This document shows positions 18,851 through 28,781 of a DNA stretch of 64,000 nucleotides, one piece after another. Under the pieces are notes generated by a model. It searched no databases and was not told where the DNA came from. It worked only from the letters and a program-made list of their open reading frames with translations. Source of the DNA: Xenorhabdus miraniensis (GTDB lineage: Bacteria; Pseudomonadota; Gammaproteobacteria; Enterobacterales; Enterobacteriaceae); the NCBI RefSeq assembly GCF_002632615.1, contig NZ_NITZ01000005.1, forward strand, positions 166,065-230,064, written 5' to 3'. Position numbers and translations under genes: made by a program. Every line of letters starts with the position of its first letter. Within the stretch, counting starts at the first letter, position 1.

Positions 18851-19756
18851 TCAGTTTTTAGTAGCCCGGTCCCTTGAGCGTCTCTGAAGAAAATCAATCA
18901 GAGCACGTACCTTAGCGGAGATGTGGCGGGTATTAGGGTAAACCGCATACACGCCCTGCAAAGGGAAATGGTAATCGGGCAGTAGATGTTGTAGTTCCCC
19001 GCTTGCTAAAGCGGGCCGGACGAGCCACTCCGGTAACAGCGCAACACCACAGCCTTCCAGTATGAAACTCATCAGCGCAGAAGCACTGTCAGTTGAGAAC
19101 CTGACGGGTCCAGTGATGGAAAAATCGATCTTCTGCTGTTCAGGACCCGTTACTTGCCAGCGCAGAGGGGACTGGAGACGAGTATGAATAACCCATTCCA
19201 CCTGACCCAACATATTAAGCGAATCTATCGGGTTATTTTTAATCCATTTCGGCGCGGCCACTGGGATTATTGAAAAGTTGTCTATTATCGCTGCGTGATA
19301 ACTGGAATCAGCCAATTTGCCAAGGCGAATGGCAACGTCGAAGTGCTCTGAAATAAGATCGGCATGATAGGAAGACGAAACGTAGCGAATACTCAGCTCC
19401 GGGTGTGCCTGCCCGAATGCCACTAAAGCGGGGATGATCATTGTAGTGCCATATTCCGGTGTACTGGTTATTCGTAACTCACCACCAAATCCTCTATGAC
19501 TGAATTGCACATCATTCACAATATCTTCTGTTTCTTTTAGAAGATGAACACTACGCAGGTAAAAAGCCTCCCCCGCTTGCGTAAGTGCTAGACGTCGGGT
19601 AGTGCGTAGCAACAACGACACACCAAGCTCCTCCTCCAGTTGCCGAATGTTAAAACTAACTACTGCCTTCGTTTGTCTGAGCGTGGTGGCTGCTGATGTG
19701 AAACTCCCCGCCTCTACCACGGCCACAAACATTGCTACACGTTGTAAATTGAGCAT
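18851..19756 (-). CDS. LysR-family transcriptional regulator
   Basis: 302-residue regulator: N-terminal winged HTH (LQRVAMFVAVVEAGSFTSAA, then QLEEELGVSLLLRTTRRL) and a C-terminal substrate-binding domain (FDVAIRLGKL; GCGVALLPEWLV). It starts at the ATG preceded by GTGGAAG, not at an upstream TTG. It is divergent from an MFS pump gene with about 110 bases between, the typical arrangement for a regulator of its neighbour. The effector is unknown. Confidence 0.9.
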   Translation of the reverse strand: MLNLQRVAMFVAVVEAGSFTSAATTLRQTKAVVSFNIRQLEEELGVSLLLRTTRRLALTQAGEAFYLRSVHLLKETEDIVNDVQFSHRGFGGELRITSTPEYGTTMIIPALVAFGQAHPELSIRYVSSSYHADLISEHFDVAIRLGKLADSSYHAAIIDNFSIIPVAAPKWIKNNPIDSLNMLGQVEWVIHTRLQSPLRWQVTGPEQQKIDFSITGPVRFSTDSASALMSFILEGCGVALLPEWLVRPALASGELQHLLPDYHFPLQGVYAVYPNTRHISAKVRALIDFLQRRSRDRATKN

Positions 19757-19864
19757 AAATCTTCCACTTACTGTCAAATATTTTTTGACAGTGTATCAGT
19801 GCGGCAGCTCTTTATCCTTCCCATTACCGGAATTATATTATTCATTTTTAACAGGGAAGAGAGT

Positions 19865-21247
19865 ATGAATTATCGTAGTAAAGTGGCGGTCGTTTACCTT
19901 CTTGGCTTTTTCCTCGACTTAGTAAATATATTTATCTCCAATGTTGCTTATCCCACTATAGGTAAGGAAATGCATGCTTCAGTGGCAGAGTTAGCATGGA
20001 TCAGTCATGGCTACATATGTGGGCTCACGCTTATTATTCCTCTCAGTGCGTGGTTGACACAGCGTGCAGGTGCCCGGCGGGTGTTTTTACTTTCGTTAGC
20101 CTTATTTGCACTGGGAACAACGGCATCTGGATTTGCACATTCACTTGAAGAACTGGTTTTCTATCGAGTTGTGCAGGGCATTGGTGGTGGACTGTTAATA
20201 CCAGTCGGTCAGGCGTTGACGTGGCAGCTTTATGCAAAATATGAGCGAGCTAAACTTTCATCTGCCATTATGTTGGTAGCACTACTAGCTCCTGCTCTAT
20301 CCCCTGCCTTGGGTGGCTTGCTGGTCCAAATGCTCAACTGGCGCTGGGTGTTCTTTGCCAGTTTGCCGCTAATCCTGCTGACACTGATACTGGCTTTCAT
20401 ATGGTTACAGGACGGGATCACGTCTGAAAAAAATAAAGCTCTCGATTTCTCTGGTCTTGTAATCGGATGTGCTGGCCTATTTCTCATTTTACTCGGAATG
20501 ACAAAAATGAGTGAGGCGGGAAGCATTGCAAAAGGCACGATACTTTTCTTATCGGGTATCATTCTGCTAGCCTTTTTCATTATTCGCAGTAGTCGGCATT
20601 CTGAGCCACTTTTCAGCTTTCATCTCCTTTCTGACCCATTAATGCGCTTCTCAATGCTGGTTTATCAGTTCGTGCCTGGCTTGTTTATGGGAGTAAGTCT
20701 GGTTGGTGTCATTTATCTGCAAACATTTCTCGGTATGTCCGCCGCTGAGACAGGAGCATTAATGATTCCCTGGTCACTGGCTTCGTTTCTAGCGATCACT
20801 GTTACAGGCAAAACATTTAACCGCTTGGGACTACGACCACTCATCATGACTGGCTGTTTGCTACAGGCGATAGGCATTTTGTTACTTTCGGTAGTGACGC
20901 ACAACGGGCAAAACTACCTGCTAGTGACGGCTTTTGCACTGATGGGGATGGGGGGGAGTTTGTGTAGCAGCACCGCCCAGAGTAGTGCTTTCCTTGAGGT
21001 ATCAGCCACAGCCATGCCTGAAGCAAGTGCATTGTGGAACATAAACCGTCAGCTCAGTTTCTGCTTTGGTGTAGCGCTGTTGAGCCTGCTACTCAATCTG
21101 TTTATTAGCCATCTCGCACTGCGACAGGCTTATATGTGGACATTTTATACAGCAGTAGCCGGTGCTCTTATTCCACTCCTGCTCAGCTTGAGTATTAATA
21201 ACCGGAACATAAAACGTAATCTTTTATCAGCAGAAGAGAATAGATAA
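19865..21247 (+). CDS. MFS drug-efflux transporter (DHA2 type)
   Basis: 460-residue transporter with about 14 hydrophobic segments, as in the 14-TMS DHA2 (EmrB-like) family. LFLDLVNIFISNVAYPTIG is TMS1 and VQGIGGGLLIPVGQALTWQ fits motif C-like segments. DHA2 members expel drugs and toxic organics using the proton gradient. The ATG at 19865 follows GGGAAGAGAG. The stop overlaps the start of the following DUF4440 gene (TAATG), so the two are translationally coupled. Confidence 0.9.
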   Translation: MNYRSKVAVVYLLGFFLDLVNIFISNVAYPTIGKEMHASVAELAWISHGYICGLTLIIPLSAWLTQRAGARRVFLLSLALFALGTTASGFAHSLEELVFYRVVQGIGGGLLIPVGQALTWQLYAKYERAKLSSAIMLVALLAPALSPALGGLLVQMLNWRWVFFASLPLILLTLILAFIWLQDGITSEKNKALDFSGLVIGCAGLFLILLGMTKMSEAGSIAKGTILFLSGIILLAFFIIRSSRHSEPLFSFHLLSDPLMRFSMLVYQFVPGLFMGVSLVGVIYLQTFLGMSAAETGALMIPWSLASFLAITVTGKTFNRLGLRPLIMTGCLLQAIGILLLSVVTHNGQNYLLVTAFALMGMGGSLCSSTAQSSAFLEVSATAMPEASALWNINRQLSFCFGVALLSLLLNLFISHLALRQAYMWTFYTAVAGALIPLLLSLSINNRNIKRNLLSAEENR

Positions 21248-21644
21248 TGAACCATTATATTAATGAAGTGTTGGAAGCTCATGTTGCCATTGAGAACTGG
21301 CTTGGCAAAGGTGAAGGAGACGTGCAGACACTCCTTGACCGGTTCAGTCAGGATTATTCAATGATCACGATAACAGGCACGATGCTTGATCATGAGTCTC
21401 TGGGCCGTTTTTTTGTTGCTAAACGTGCAAGCCGCCCGGGATTACATATTGTTGTGGATTCGCTGTGTGTCTTGGAAGAGTGGAAGAGTGGGAGAGTGGG
21501 GCTGTAATTTTATATCGTGAACAGCAGACCGAGCCCGACAAAGAGACCACAATTCGCTGGTCAACCGCTGTCTTTAACCTTCATGCAGATACACCTGTCT
21601 GGCTTCATTTGCACGAAACATTACAGCCAAACAATCCAGGCTAA
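21247..21644 (+). pseudogene. DUF4440/SnoaL-like protein, frameshifted
   Basis: The first 75 codons (ending DSLCVLEEW) are a normal DUF4440-type start. The frame is then lost and stops at 21507. Downstream, another frame continues the protein (GAVILYREQQTEPDKE, IRWSTAVFNLHADTPVWL) to a TAA at 21642-21644. The break coincides with a tandem 8-bp repeat; removing one unit restores LEEWKSGAVILYRE and gives a full-length protein of about 130 residues. The family has an NTF2-like fold with varied small-ligand functions. Confidence 0.75.
21474..21497 (+). repeat. 8-bp tandem repeat, three units, causing a frameshift
   Basis: GGAAGAGT, GGAAGAGT, GGGAGAGT follow one another directly and are followed by GGGG. 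Because 8 is not a multiple of 3, gain or loss of one unit switches the reading frame of the DUF4440 gene. Confidence 0.85.
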
Positions 21645-21890
21645 CAAGGTGCTTTATCATCGAAACAATTAATGGGTAATTAAAACCCCTTTCTCAAATA
21701 GAGCATTCTCACCACCGAAGTATAAAAGAATTTCTGTTGACTGTTTTAGGTGGCGTGATTGCTTACTGCCCTAAATGGAAGAAACCATCACTGAAAGTTT
21801 TCTACTCAGAAGAAGATTTCCCAGCGATGGCTTAAACTAAATTCGGGTTAACTTAGCTATTCGTCGAAATGATTTTATTTGGGATAAGCG
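21645..21890. other. Intergenic, short unassigned ORF remnant
   Basis: A plus-strand stretch around 21740-21834 reads [20 protein letters not shown] and ends in TAA. It has no start or ribosome-binding site and I cannot place it in a family. Nothing else is seen. Confidence 0.35.
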
Positions 21891-23078
21891 TTATTTTGCT
21901 GAAATTTTGGGAGACGTAAGATCCCGTAGTGACAGCCCAATTCCCACTATAAAGAAGCTCCCTAGCGCTATCATGGTTATCGTAACACCATGCTGTATCA
22001 GTAAGTTGGAGGCAATAGGGAGTAAGAATAAAATTGTCAGATTATTCATACTTTCTGAAACTGCCAATATCTGGCCTCTATTCTGTGCTGCCCGATTTGC
22101 CAAAATGGAAGTGCTTATCGGAGCTGCAAGGCCAAGCGAACATCCCCATAACATCAAACAACCAAGGCTGAAAAACAGGAATAGAGGCATTAGCATAAAT
22201 GCAGAAATAGTGATAAACAGTATTACTGTTGCCAGTAAAAGAATCCATTCATCCCTGACATGCAACTTTTTTACAATACTGACGGACAGATTACCTAAGC
22301 CAAGTCCAATACCAAATGCAGAAACGGATAGGCCAATTGCTCCTGTTCCCAATCCATAATGCTGCCTTAGAACCTCTCCAGCCAGAATAAAAGTAGATAC
22401 TGCCGTTCCATTCCAAAGCCCTTTTGCAATGAGAGGGAGTGTTAAATTGCCTTGGTGTACCCATTGAAATGCGACGGTCTGAAGCTCCGCTTTTCGAATA
22501 TTAATCAGGTCTGGAATATATTTTTTGCTTAAAATGCAGAGTAAAAGACACCCACTTGCACTTATCAGAAATGGTATCCGCCAGCCAGATAACTCCGTTA
22601 AAATACCGGCAAAAAGAGGGCCGCCTGCTATACCACCAGTCATACCTAGCATGACGATCCCCATAACTGACGCTTGTTTGTGGAGTGGAAAAATTTCCGC
22701 AATTAACGCGAAGATAGTTGGAATCAAAGCGGCTGAAGCTATGCCACCAAAGATACGTAATCCAATTGCAATCTCCAGATTGGGAGCCACCGTTAATGCC
22801 AAACCGTCAAGGGCAAGAAATAACAGGGAGGCTAATAATAGTTTACGTCGATTTATTCGATCAGATAACCAACCAAAAACCGGTGCAGCAAGTGCATAAG
22901 CAAAAACATACCCAGATACCAGCCAAACCGATTTATCTGTTGTCGTTTTAAATGCTTCAGCCAAGGGCTTGAGCATAGGAGATAACATAAATTCTGTCGC
23001 ACCGATGAAAAATACAGCAAATGAAAATATAAGCAAAATAACCGGAGAAATGGCTGGTGGAATAGTCCGCGATGGCAT
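21891..23078 (-). CDS. MFS transporter (DHA1, AraJ/Cmr-like)
   Basis: 395-residue, 12-TMS major facilitator: GATEFMLSPMLKPLAEAF in TMS1-loop, GWLSDRINRRKLLL (motif A) and IFGGIASAALIPTIFALIAEIF. DHA1 carriers export drugs, sugars or metabolites; the substrate is not predictable. The ATG is chosen because GGAGG lies seven bases upstream; a longer TTG-initiated frame adds 11 residues on the other side of that ribosome-binding site. Confidence 0.88.
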   Translation of the reverse strand: MPSRTIPPAISPVILLIFSFAVFFIGATEFMLSPMLKPLAEAFKTTTDKSVWLVSGYVFAYALAAPVFGWLSDRINRRKLLLASLLFLALDGLALTVAPNLEIAIGLRIFGGIASAALIPTIFALIAEIFPLHKQASVMGIVMLGMTGGIAGGPLFAGILTELSGWRIPFLISASGCLLLCILSKKYIPDLINIRKAELQTVAFQWVHQGNLTLPLIAKGLWNGTAVSTFILAGEVLRQHYGLGTGAIGLSVSAFGIGLGLGNLSVSIVKKLHVRDEWILLLATVILFITISAFMLMPLFLFFSLGCLMLWGCSLGLAAPISTSILANRAAQNRGQILAVSESMNNLTILFLLPIASNLLIQHGVTITMIALGSFFIVGIGLSLRDLTSPKISAK

Positions 23079-23312
23079 ATTCAAGCCTCCTTTAATAGAA
23101 ATAGGATTCAAATATTTGACTGATGGAAATTTGACTGAAAGAGATTTCAGCAGGAATATTCAGGATTGATAAAGCGATGGTGGTACAGAGAACGACAAGA
23201 TATGCAGGTGAGGGTAAAAATGATACTAAGGTTTTTTCAACATAGCAATCACGATCGAGCAGAAGGAATGATTTTTATCGTCAGGAAAAATAAGTGATAA
23301 ATTAAAGAAAAA

Positions 23313-23338
23313 TGGGACAATGGTATTTTATTGTCCCA
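23313..23338 (-). terminator. Terminator of the trypsin-like protease gene
   Basis: TGGGACAAT / ATTGTCCCA perfect 9-bp stem; on the minus strand it is followed by TTTTTCTTTAATTT. Confidence 0.85.
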
Positions 23339-23363
23339 CATCTCCAATTTGCTAGATAGCTAT

Positions 23364-24884
23364 CTACTCAGCAATAGTAGAATCAAAGTCAAGCACATTA
23401 ATCGGGCCGGCATTTCTTGCTGTATCTTCACCATATGCACAGACGCGCCATGGAGCTTTAGATTTATCCAGATTTACTGGTCTCCAGAAGAAACTGTAAT
23501 CTGCTTTATCGTCACAATGGGTTGTCGCTTTAGGGCCATATTTGACAAAGATACTTCCGAGTTCATATGGACGAGGTTCGGCTGTTACAGTCCAAGTACC
23601 ATTCCCATAATCATTTACATGCAGAGTGGGTTTAATTGATGGTGGAGTATTATCAATTTCCCGCAACATGATTGATGCGTCTTTAGTTTTCTGCCATTGA
23701 CCATCGTTATTCTGGTTAATCACACAAAGCTTGTAGATCCCATCTTTTTCTGGAAGTAGCAAGTTTTGCAGCGGATTCTGGCTAGCAAGAGCGGGGGCAC
23801 CATATCCAGCTTCATCTGCACAATTTACTTCACTGATTAAGCCCGTTTTGTATCGAATATTCTTGACGTTGGCATTTTCCTTGATAACAACATCCCATTT
23901 TGCTTTCTCTCCGCTAGTAGGATCAACACTCTGAGATATCCACGGCGACCAGAAATTCGTTTTTTCCAGAACATTGCCACTGCCATTTTGGAGCTTAGAC
24001 AGGTCAAGTTTACTATCTTTTGTGAGTGCATTCGCAATGCTATCTACAGGAATGAAATAGCTAATACCTTCCTGTGGAACTCCCTTATTGTTCTCAATAA
24101 TACAAGGTCTATTACCCCCACAACCCGTCATCCCAGGTTCTGTCGTTGTATTAAGCACCCCAATTACGTTTGTTTGACCTTTCTCAAAAACAGGAGAACC
24201 AGAGCTTCCACCGACTACACCAGCGCAGTTAACTGAGAAAACCGGAGACCAAAACCAGGGCGAGCCACCTTCATACAATTCTGGAGACTTTCCAGTAATA
24301 TTACACTCAGATTTTCTGAGATAAGCGTAATTGTAATCAACGTTATTGACAGGAATATGGGTTAACACAATAGGTTGCTGCTTCATCTCAAGATTTTTCT
24401 TCAACTTCATCGGATGATAGCCTTTTTGGGCTAATTCACCATAAGTTGCTTTCAGCTCTAATACGGCGATATCTTCGTTTTTCATCGTTGAATACAAGAT
24501 ACGGTTGACTTTAACCAGAGAAAGGTTGTCTTTTTTATCAATGAAGTAATCCGGAGTATATCCCCAATAATCAGGAGCCGGTTGATCAGCTATCACGTCA
24601 TTTGTGCCTACATTACTGTCTACACAATGACCAGCAGTCAATATCAATGCGAGGGTATTTTTATCAGGTGCATTTTCACCAGCAATTAAAGTTGCAGTAC
24701 AGTGTGCGTTGCCATTGAATTTACCAACGGTTCTGTATTTTTCAGCGCCGGGGTCAGTTGATTTCATTAATGGAGCACCATTATCATTTGGTGCCTCAAA
24801 AGGTACAGAGCTATTCAAAGCCAAAGCATTTGAAATTGCTGACAGAGAAAATAAACTGATTAATAGAGTTTTACGATAAGCCAT
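23364..24884 (-). CDS. Secreted trypsin-like serine protease
   Basis: 506 residues with an N-terminal Sec signal peptide (hydrophobic LLISLFSLSAISNALA, cleavage near 22). The S1 catalytic triad is visible: His86 in TAGHC, Asp138 in NEDIAVL and Ser228 in GGSSGSPV. The protease domain ends near 300. The remaining 200 residues hold two beta-rich segments of unknown function (e.g. WDVVIKENANVKNIRYKTG, and NGTWTVTAEPRPYELGSIFVKYG with paired cysteines), perhaps for substrate binding. An AAAGGAGG ribosome-binding site precedes the ATG. It lies downstream of the autotransporter protease gene but is separated from it by a terminator. A role against host proteins is plausible but inferred. Confidence 0.88.
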   Translation of the reverse strand: MAYRKTLLISLFSLSAISNALALNSSVPFEAPNDNGAPLMKSTDPGAEKYRTVGKFNGNAHCTATLIAGENAPDKNTLALILTAGHCVDSNVGTNDVIADQPAPDYWGYTPDYFIDKKDNLSLVKVNRILYSTMKNEDIAVLELKATYGELAQKGYHPMKLKKNLEMKQQPIVLTHIPVNNVDYNYAYLRKSECNITGKSPELYEGGSPWFWSPVFSVNCAGVVGGSSGSPVFEKGQTNVIGVLNTTTEPGMTGCGGNRPCIIENNKGVPQEGISYFIPVDSIANALTKDSKLDLSKLQNGSGNVLEKTNFWSPWISQSVDPTSGEKAKWDVVIKENANVKNIRYKTGLISEVNCADEAGYGAPALASQNPLQNLLLPEKDGIYKLCVINQNNDGQWQKTKDASIMLREIDNTPPSIKPTLHVNDYGNGTWTVTAEPRPYELGSIFVKYGPKATTHCDDKADYSFFWRPVNLDKSKAPWRVCAYGEDTARNAGPINVLDFDSTIAE

Positions 24885-24995
24885 ATTTTTCCTCCTTTAG
24901 ATGTTCTAATGACTTGAATCCATTATCAGATTTAATCATTACCCGATGCTACCGAAGTGATTTGTGCTAAAGCAGATACAAATGACCTAAAAAGT

Positions 24996-25031
24996 AAAAC
25001 TCACTGCCAATCTTTGTCAGCAGTGAGTTTT
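24996..25031. terminator. Terminator of the autotransporter gene
   Basis: AAAACTCACTGC pairs with GCAGTGAGTTTT, giving a 12-bp stem with T-runs on both strands. On the minus strand it ends the autotransporter transcript. Confidence 0.85.
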
Positions 25032-25060
25032 TGCTATTAAAAAACATCTATTTTTATCGA

Positions 25061-28000
25061 TCAGAAGCGCCATTTGGCATTCAGGAATACGCCGTTATCC
25101 TTATGATTGCCTGACAGAACGCCGTTATATCCCAGTGACAACTTAGTGTTTTCATTAATACCTAATTCCGTACCTGCTTTGATTACAGCGGAATCACGGG
25201 CTGCTGATACACTGTTGACAGTAAACGTTGAGTTACTATTGCTAAAGCTTAATTTAGTGTCACGATCTACGTTGCCAAACTGATGTTGCCAACCCAGTTC
25301 TCCATATACGCCCACAGTCAGTTCATTTTCAGTCTGCCATTTTTGATCTACACGTAAACCTAATGTAGAGAAGGTCGCATTTTTCGATTGTTTGCGACCA
25401 TTCAGTGCCGCGGCACCGCCATGTTCATTAATGCTGTCGTTACGGAAGTTAACGTAAGACAGGTTAACGAATGGCTCCAGATTCAACCAAGATGTATTCA
25501 TCCCATAAGCTGCTTCAGTAAACAGTTGACCAGTTTGGCCGTTATACTTGGCTTTCAGATTATCGGATTGTTGACCAAAGGCAATTGAACGTTCTGTATC
25601 AAAGCGATGCCAACTGTAAGCAGCACCGGCACGCAACGCTAAAGCCTCAATCTGCTTGCTACCGTATAGAGCCAGATGGAAATTGTCACTGCGTGCTGAA
25701 GTACTGTAGCCACCTTTCAGTGAAGAACGGGTATAACCAGTAGCTACACCGAGACGCCAATCATTACCCAGTTCTCTATCTGCACCCAGTAACACACCAT
25801 AGTTGGATACACGATATCCATTGACTTCACTGTTACCATTCGCACGTTGCCAGTTGCCCATGATTTGCACCCAAGCGCCGTTTTTATCCGCCTTGATATC
25901 CTGTCCGATAGTTCCACCATCAGCCTGACGCAAACGGATATTCAGAGTATCGCGCAGATAGCGGCTACTATTGATTTGTGCCGCTGCGATATCAGCATGA
26001 ATCTGTCCGGTAGAAAATTGTTGGAATGCCTGGCGAGCTTGGGCTGCCGTATCAGACATTAAGATGCTCTCATAAACCGGATGACCGAGATCCAGTTTAT
26101 CAGCCGCATCAGCCACGGCGCGTTCGTTCGCAGTCATCCCAAAGCTGGCGAATTTGGTGGAATTACGTTTTATATCCAACATCACCCGGGCAGTTTGGTA
26201 ATTCTGATCAGTCTGGTAACTCAGTTCAGTACCAACAAACAGATAGTTTGGTACTACGGAAGCAAATTTTCCATTGATACCACTGTTTGCTTGCAAGATA
26301 TTGTATTGCTGACCAAGAAGGCTACGAACTTCTTGTTTTGATAGTAAATTACTGCTGTTTTCCAGTGTAACTTGTACTTCACCACCTTTCAGCGTTGCCA
26401 AACCATTGCTGATAATGCGATTGCCATTACTCTGGTTATTTGGTGCCACTTTTACCAGATAACGTGAACCATTTTGGAAGGTAATATTGCGATCAACGTT
26501 CAGCGTACCACTTGATTCTAACTCGCCTGGTGCAATATTGGCTCCGGTATTAGCCATAAGAGAACCGACAGTACCCGTTCCTCCAAGAGTCGCACCATCA
26601 TACACGGTTACATCAGAAGTTATGGAACCACTGACTTGCAAATGGCCTTGTTCTACCAAAGTCGGCCCTTTGTAAGTACTATTTTTACCCGCAAGTTCGA
26701 GTGTTCCTTTGCCAATTTTCGTCAATCCACCGTGACCGGAGATATCATTGCTCCAATTGTCATAGACACATTCAATACTGTTACATATTCTTTCTACAGT
26801 CGTACCTTTTTCAACCAACTCACCGATACCCGGAATATTGGCAATAAACTGGGTTTCAGTATAAGAGCCCGGAATATAGTATTTTTTAGGAATATCATTT
26901 TCAGTAATGAACATTTTAGGGCCATCAATGGCATCTTTCAGGTTCAACATTCCCCAGCCATACATGTCATCCAAACCGGGGGCACCCAAATCGGTAGCCG
27001 TGGTTTTGAGGACATCAGAAATTTGCCCGGCAGTCATATAAGGGAAGCGTTGCATTAAGACGGCGGCGGCCCCTGCTACATGGGGTGATGCCATTGATGT
27101 ACCGGTATAAGCATCATAAGTAGGATCGATCGTCAACTCACCATTTTTGAGAGCATCTTCATCGAGTTCCCCATCAACTTTAGAAATAAAATCGCCTGTA
27201 CTGCTGTAAATTTTTGTCCCTGGTGCAGACAAACAATAGCTGGCAGTATATCCGCAACTCGTTGATGAGACATTAATCTCATTTTCTCTGGTCAGGTTGG
27301 CAACACTGAGGTAGTTTTTCAACGCGTCAGGGAAGAAATACGGCATACCTGCATGAAACCAGGTGACGTTATAGTTATTTGCATTTCCTGCCGCAAAAAC
27401 AACCAATTTCCCATGACGTGCCGCACGCAACAGACCTGCGCTTCTGGTTGTATAATCATCGAGTTCTGGAATTGGAGAACGACTTAACCGATCCAGATCA
27501 TCTTTAATGGGGGTTATATAATTAATAACATCTTGCAGAGTGACTTTATAGTAATCGATCGTACCATCTGGTCTCCGTTTAGGCCTGCCGTTCTCATCAG
27601 TATAGTAGCGAGGGCGAACACCCCAACTGTTATTAATTACACGTACATCGCTTTGGATCATGGCTTCTGTGCGGTTATAGTCATTTTGCAAATATTTCCC
27701 TGTAATTAAACCCGCATCAAATGCCACACCGTGCATTTCCTTACCGTCCCGGTTTGCTGCAATGATCCCTGAAACATGGTTACCATGGGCACCGAACTCG
27801 ATATTCCCAAAGATATTTTTGTCATAGTTCCATGGGTCTTCTGGACTCAGAATCTTCAACTTACCTGCAAACTCAGGATGATTGGTAACAGCTTCATCGA
27901 GTACACCAACATTAATGCCTTTACCCGTGTAACCACGAGCATAAGCATAATGAGCACCAATAGCAGCCAATCCCCATTGATGATTAAACTCTTCAGATAG

Positions 28001-28132
28001 CCAACTGCTTGGTGAGTTTTTTTTACCCTGTTCCTGATATTCAGCCGCAGCCATTGAAGCACTAACAGGTAATGTTCCAATTAATAACGTCATCCACAAA
28101 AAGATCGGTCGTGCCGGATTATTTTTTTTCAT
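25061..28132 (-). CDS. Subtilisin-type serine protease autotransporter
   Basis: 1023 residues, type Va secretion, similar in plan to the Serratia serine protease SSP. Order: signal peptide (IFLWMTLLIGTLPVSASMAAA), S8 protease domain (about 45-420; Asp79 in VGVLDEAV, His116 in GAHGNHVSG, Ser346 in GTSMASPH), a beta-helical passenger with the autochaperone-type LTKIGKGTLELAGKNSTYKG repeat motif, and a C-terminal beta-barrel (from about 740) ending in Phe (LNAKWRF) for BAM insertion. The ATG at 28132 is preferred over an in-frame TTG seven codons upstream; neither has a strong ribosome-binding site. It was probably a host-damaging or processing exoprotease (inference). Confidence 0.93.
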   Translation of the reverse strand: MKKNNPARPIFLWMTLLIGTLPVSASMAAAEYQEQGKKNSPSSWLSEEFNHQWGLAAIGAHYAYARGYTGKGINVGVLDEAVTNHPEFAGKLKILSPEDPWNYDKNIFGNIEFGAHGNHVSGIIAANRDGKEMHGVAFDAGLITGKYLQNDYNRTEAMIQSDVRVINNSWGVRPRYYTDENGRPKRRPDGTIDYYKVTLQDVINYITPIKDDLDRLSRSPIPELDDYTTRSAGLLRAARHGKLVVFAAGNANNYNVTWFHAGMPYFFPDALKNYLSVANLTRENEINVSSTSCGYTASYCLSAPGTKIYSSTGDFISKVDGELDEDALKNGELTIDPTYDAYTGTSMASPHVAGAAAVLMQRFPYMTAGQISDVLKTTATDLGAPGLDDMYGWGMLNLKDAIDGPKMFITENDIPKKYYIPGSYTETQFIANIPGIGELVEKGTTVERICNSIECVYDNWSNDISGHGGLTKIGKGTLELAGKNSTYKGPTLVEQGHLQVSGSITSDVTVYDGATLGGTGTVGSLMANTGANIAPGELESSGTLNVDRNITFQNGSRYLVKVAPNNQSNGNRIISNGLATLKGGEVQVTLENSSNLLSKQEVRSLLGQQYNILQANSGINGKFASVVPNYLFVGTELSYQTDQNYQTARVMLDIKRNSTKFASFGMTANERAVADAADKLDLGHPVYESILMSDTAAQARQAFQQFSTGQIHADIAAAQINSSRYLRDTLNIRLRQADGGTIGQDIKADKNGAWVQIMGNWQRANGNSEVNGYRVSNYGVLLGADRELGNDWRLGVATGYTRSSLKGGYSTSARSDNFHLALYGSKQIEALALRAGAAYSWHRFDTERSIAFGQQSDNLKAKYNGQTGQLFTEAAYGMNTSWLNLEPFVNLSYVNFRNDSINEHGGAAALNGRKQSKNATFSTLGLRVDQKWQTENELTVGVYGELGWQHQFGNVDRDTKLSFSNSNSTFTVNSVSAARDSAVIKAGTELGINENTKLSLGYNGVLSGNHKDNGVFLNAKWRF

Positions 28133-28781
28133 AAGAGATGATCCATTTTTCAAAAAGGGGCAACTTTCAATTCGCTGTTTGGCACATCGCTCCTTGAAAA
28201 GTCCTTATTAATAAAACCGATGATTAAATTACAATAAGCAGGCAGTAGCAGACCGACCCTATATTTTTTCGACTGTCTATAGGGTAATGCCGATCATAAT
28301 GTTCTTTACCTGCGAGTTGCTATAGCATAATAATTAAAGCTAAATTGCAATAAAAACATTAACTTATTTATAACCAATTAATAACAAAAAAACAAAGACC
28401 ATCTAATAAAGAGTGTATTTATGTTGCTGAAAAATAATAAGTTATTTTTTGATATAGTAGAAAATGTTTAATTTGTTGTTAAAATGTAATTTTTTTGTGG
28501 TTTTGAGGTGTCTTTTTTGAGACTGTGAGAGCAGTGTCTTATTCTATTTAGTCACTTAATAATCCCGTTTGAAATCAGTAGATGATTTATGGATATTAAT
28601 GAGAATGGGGAATACTCTTTTTAAAATAATTACTCTACATACTAGAGTGTTATACTTTCTGTATAAAATATTATTTTTACAAAGAGGTTATTTCAAAATT
28701 TAATATTATTTGGCATGCGCACTAATAAATAATTTAATATCTTATTCAAATATTGATTGTATATTCATATCCACACTTGTT
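28133..28781. other. AT-rich intergenic region
   Basis: About 650 bases with no ORF, repeat or RNA gene that I can support. It must contain the autotransporter promoter near its left end and the 3' end of the XRE-regulator transcript at its right. Confidence 0.5.
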
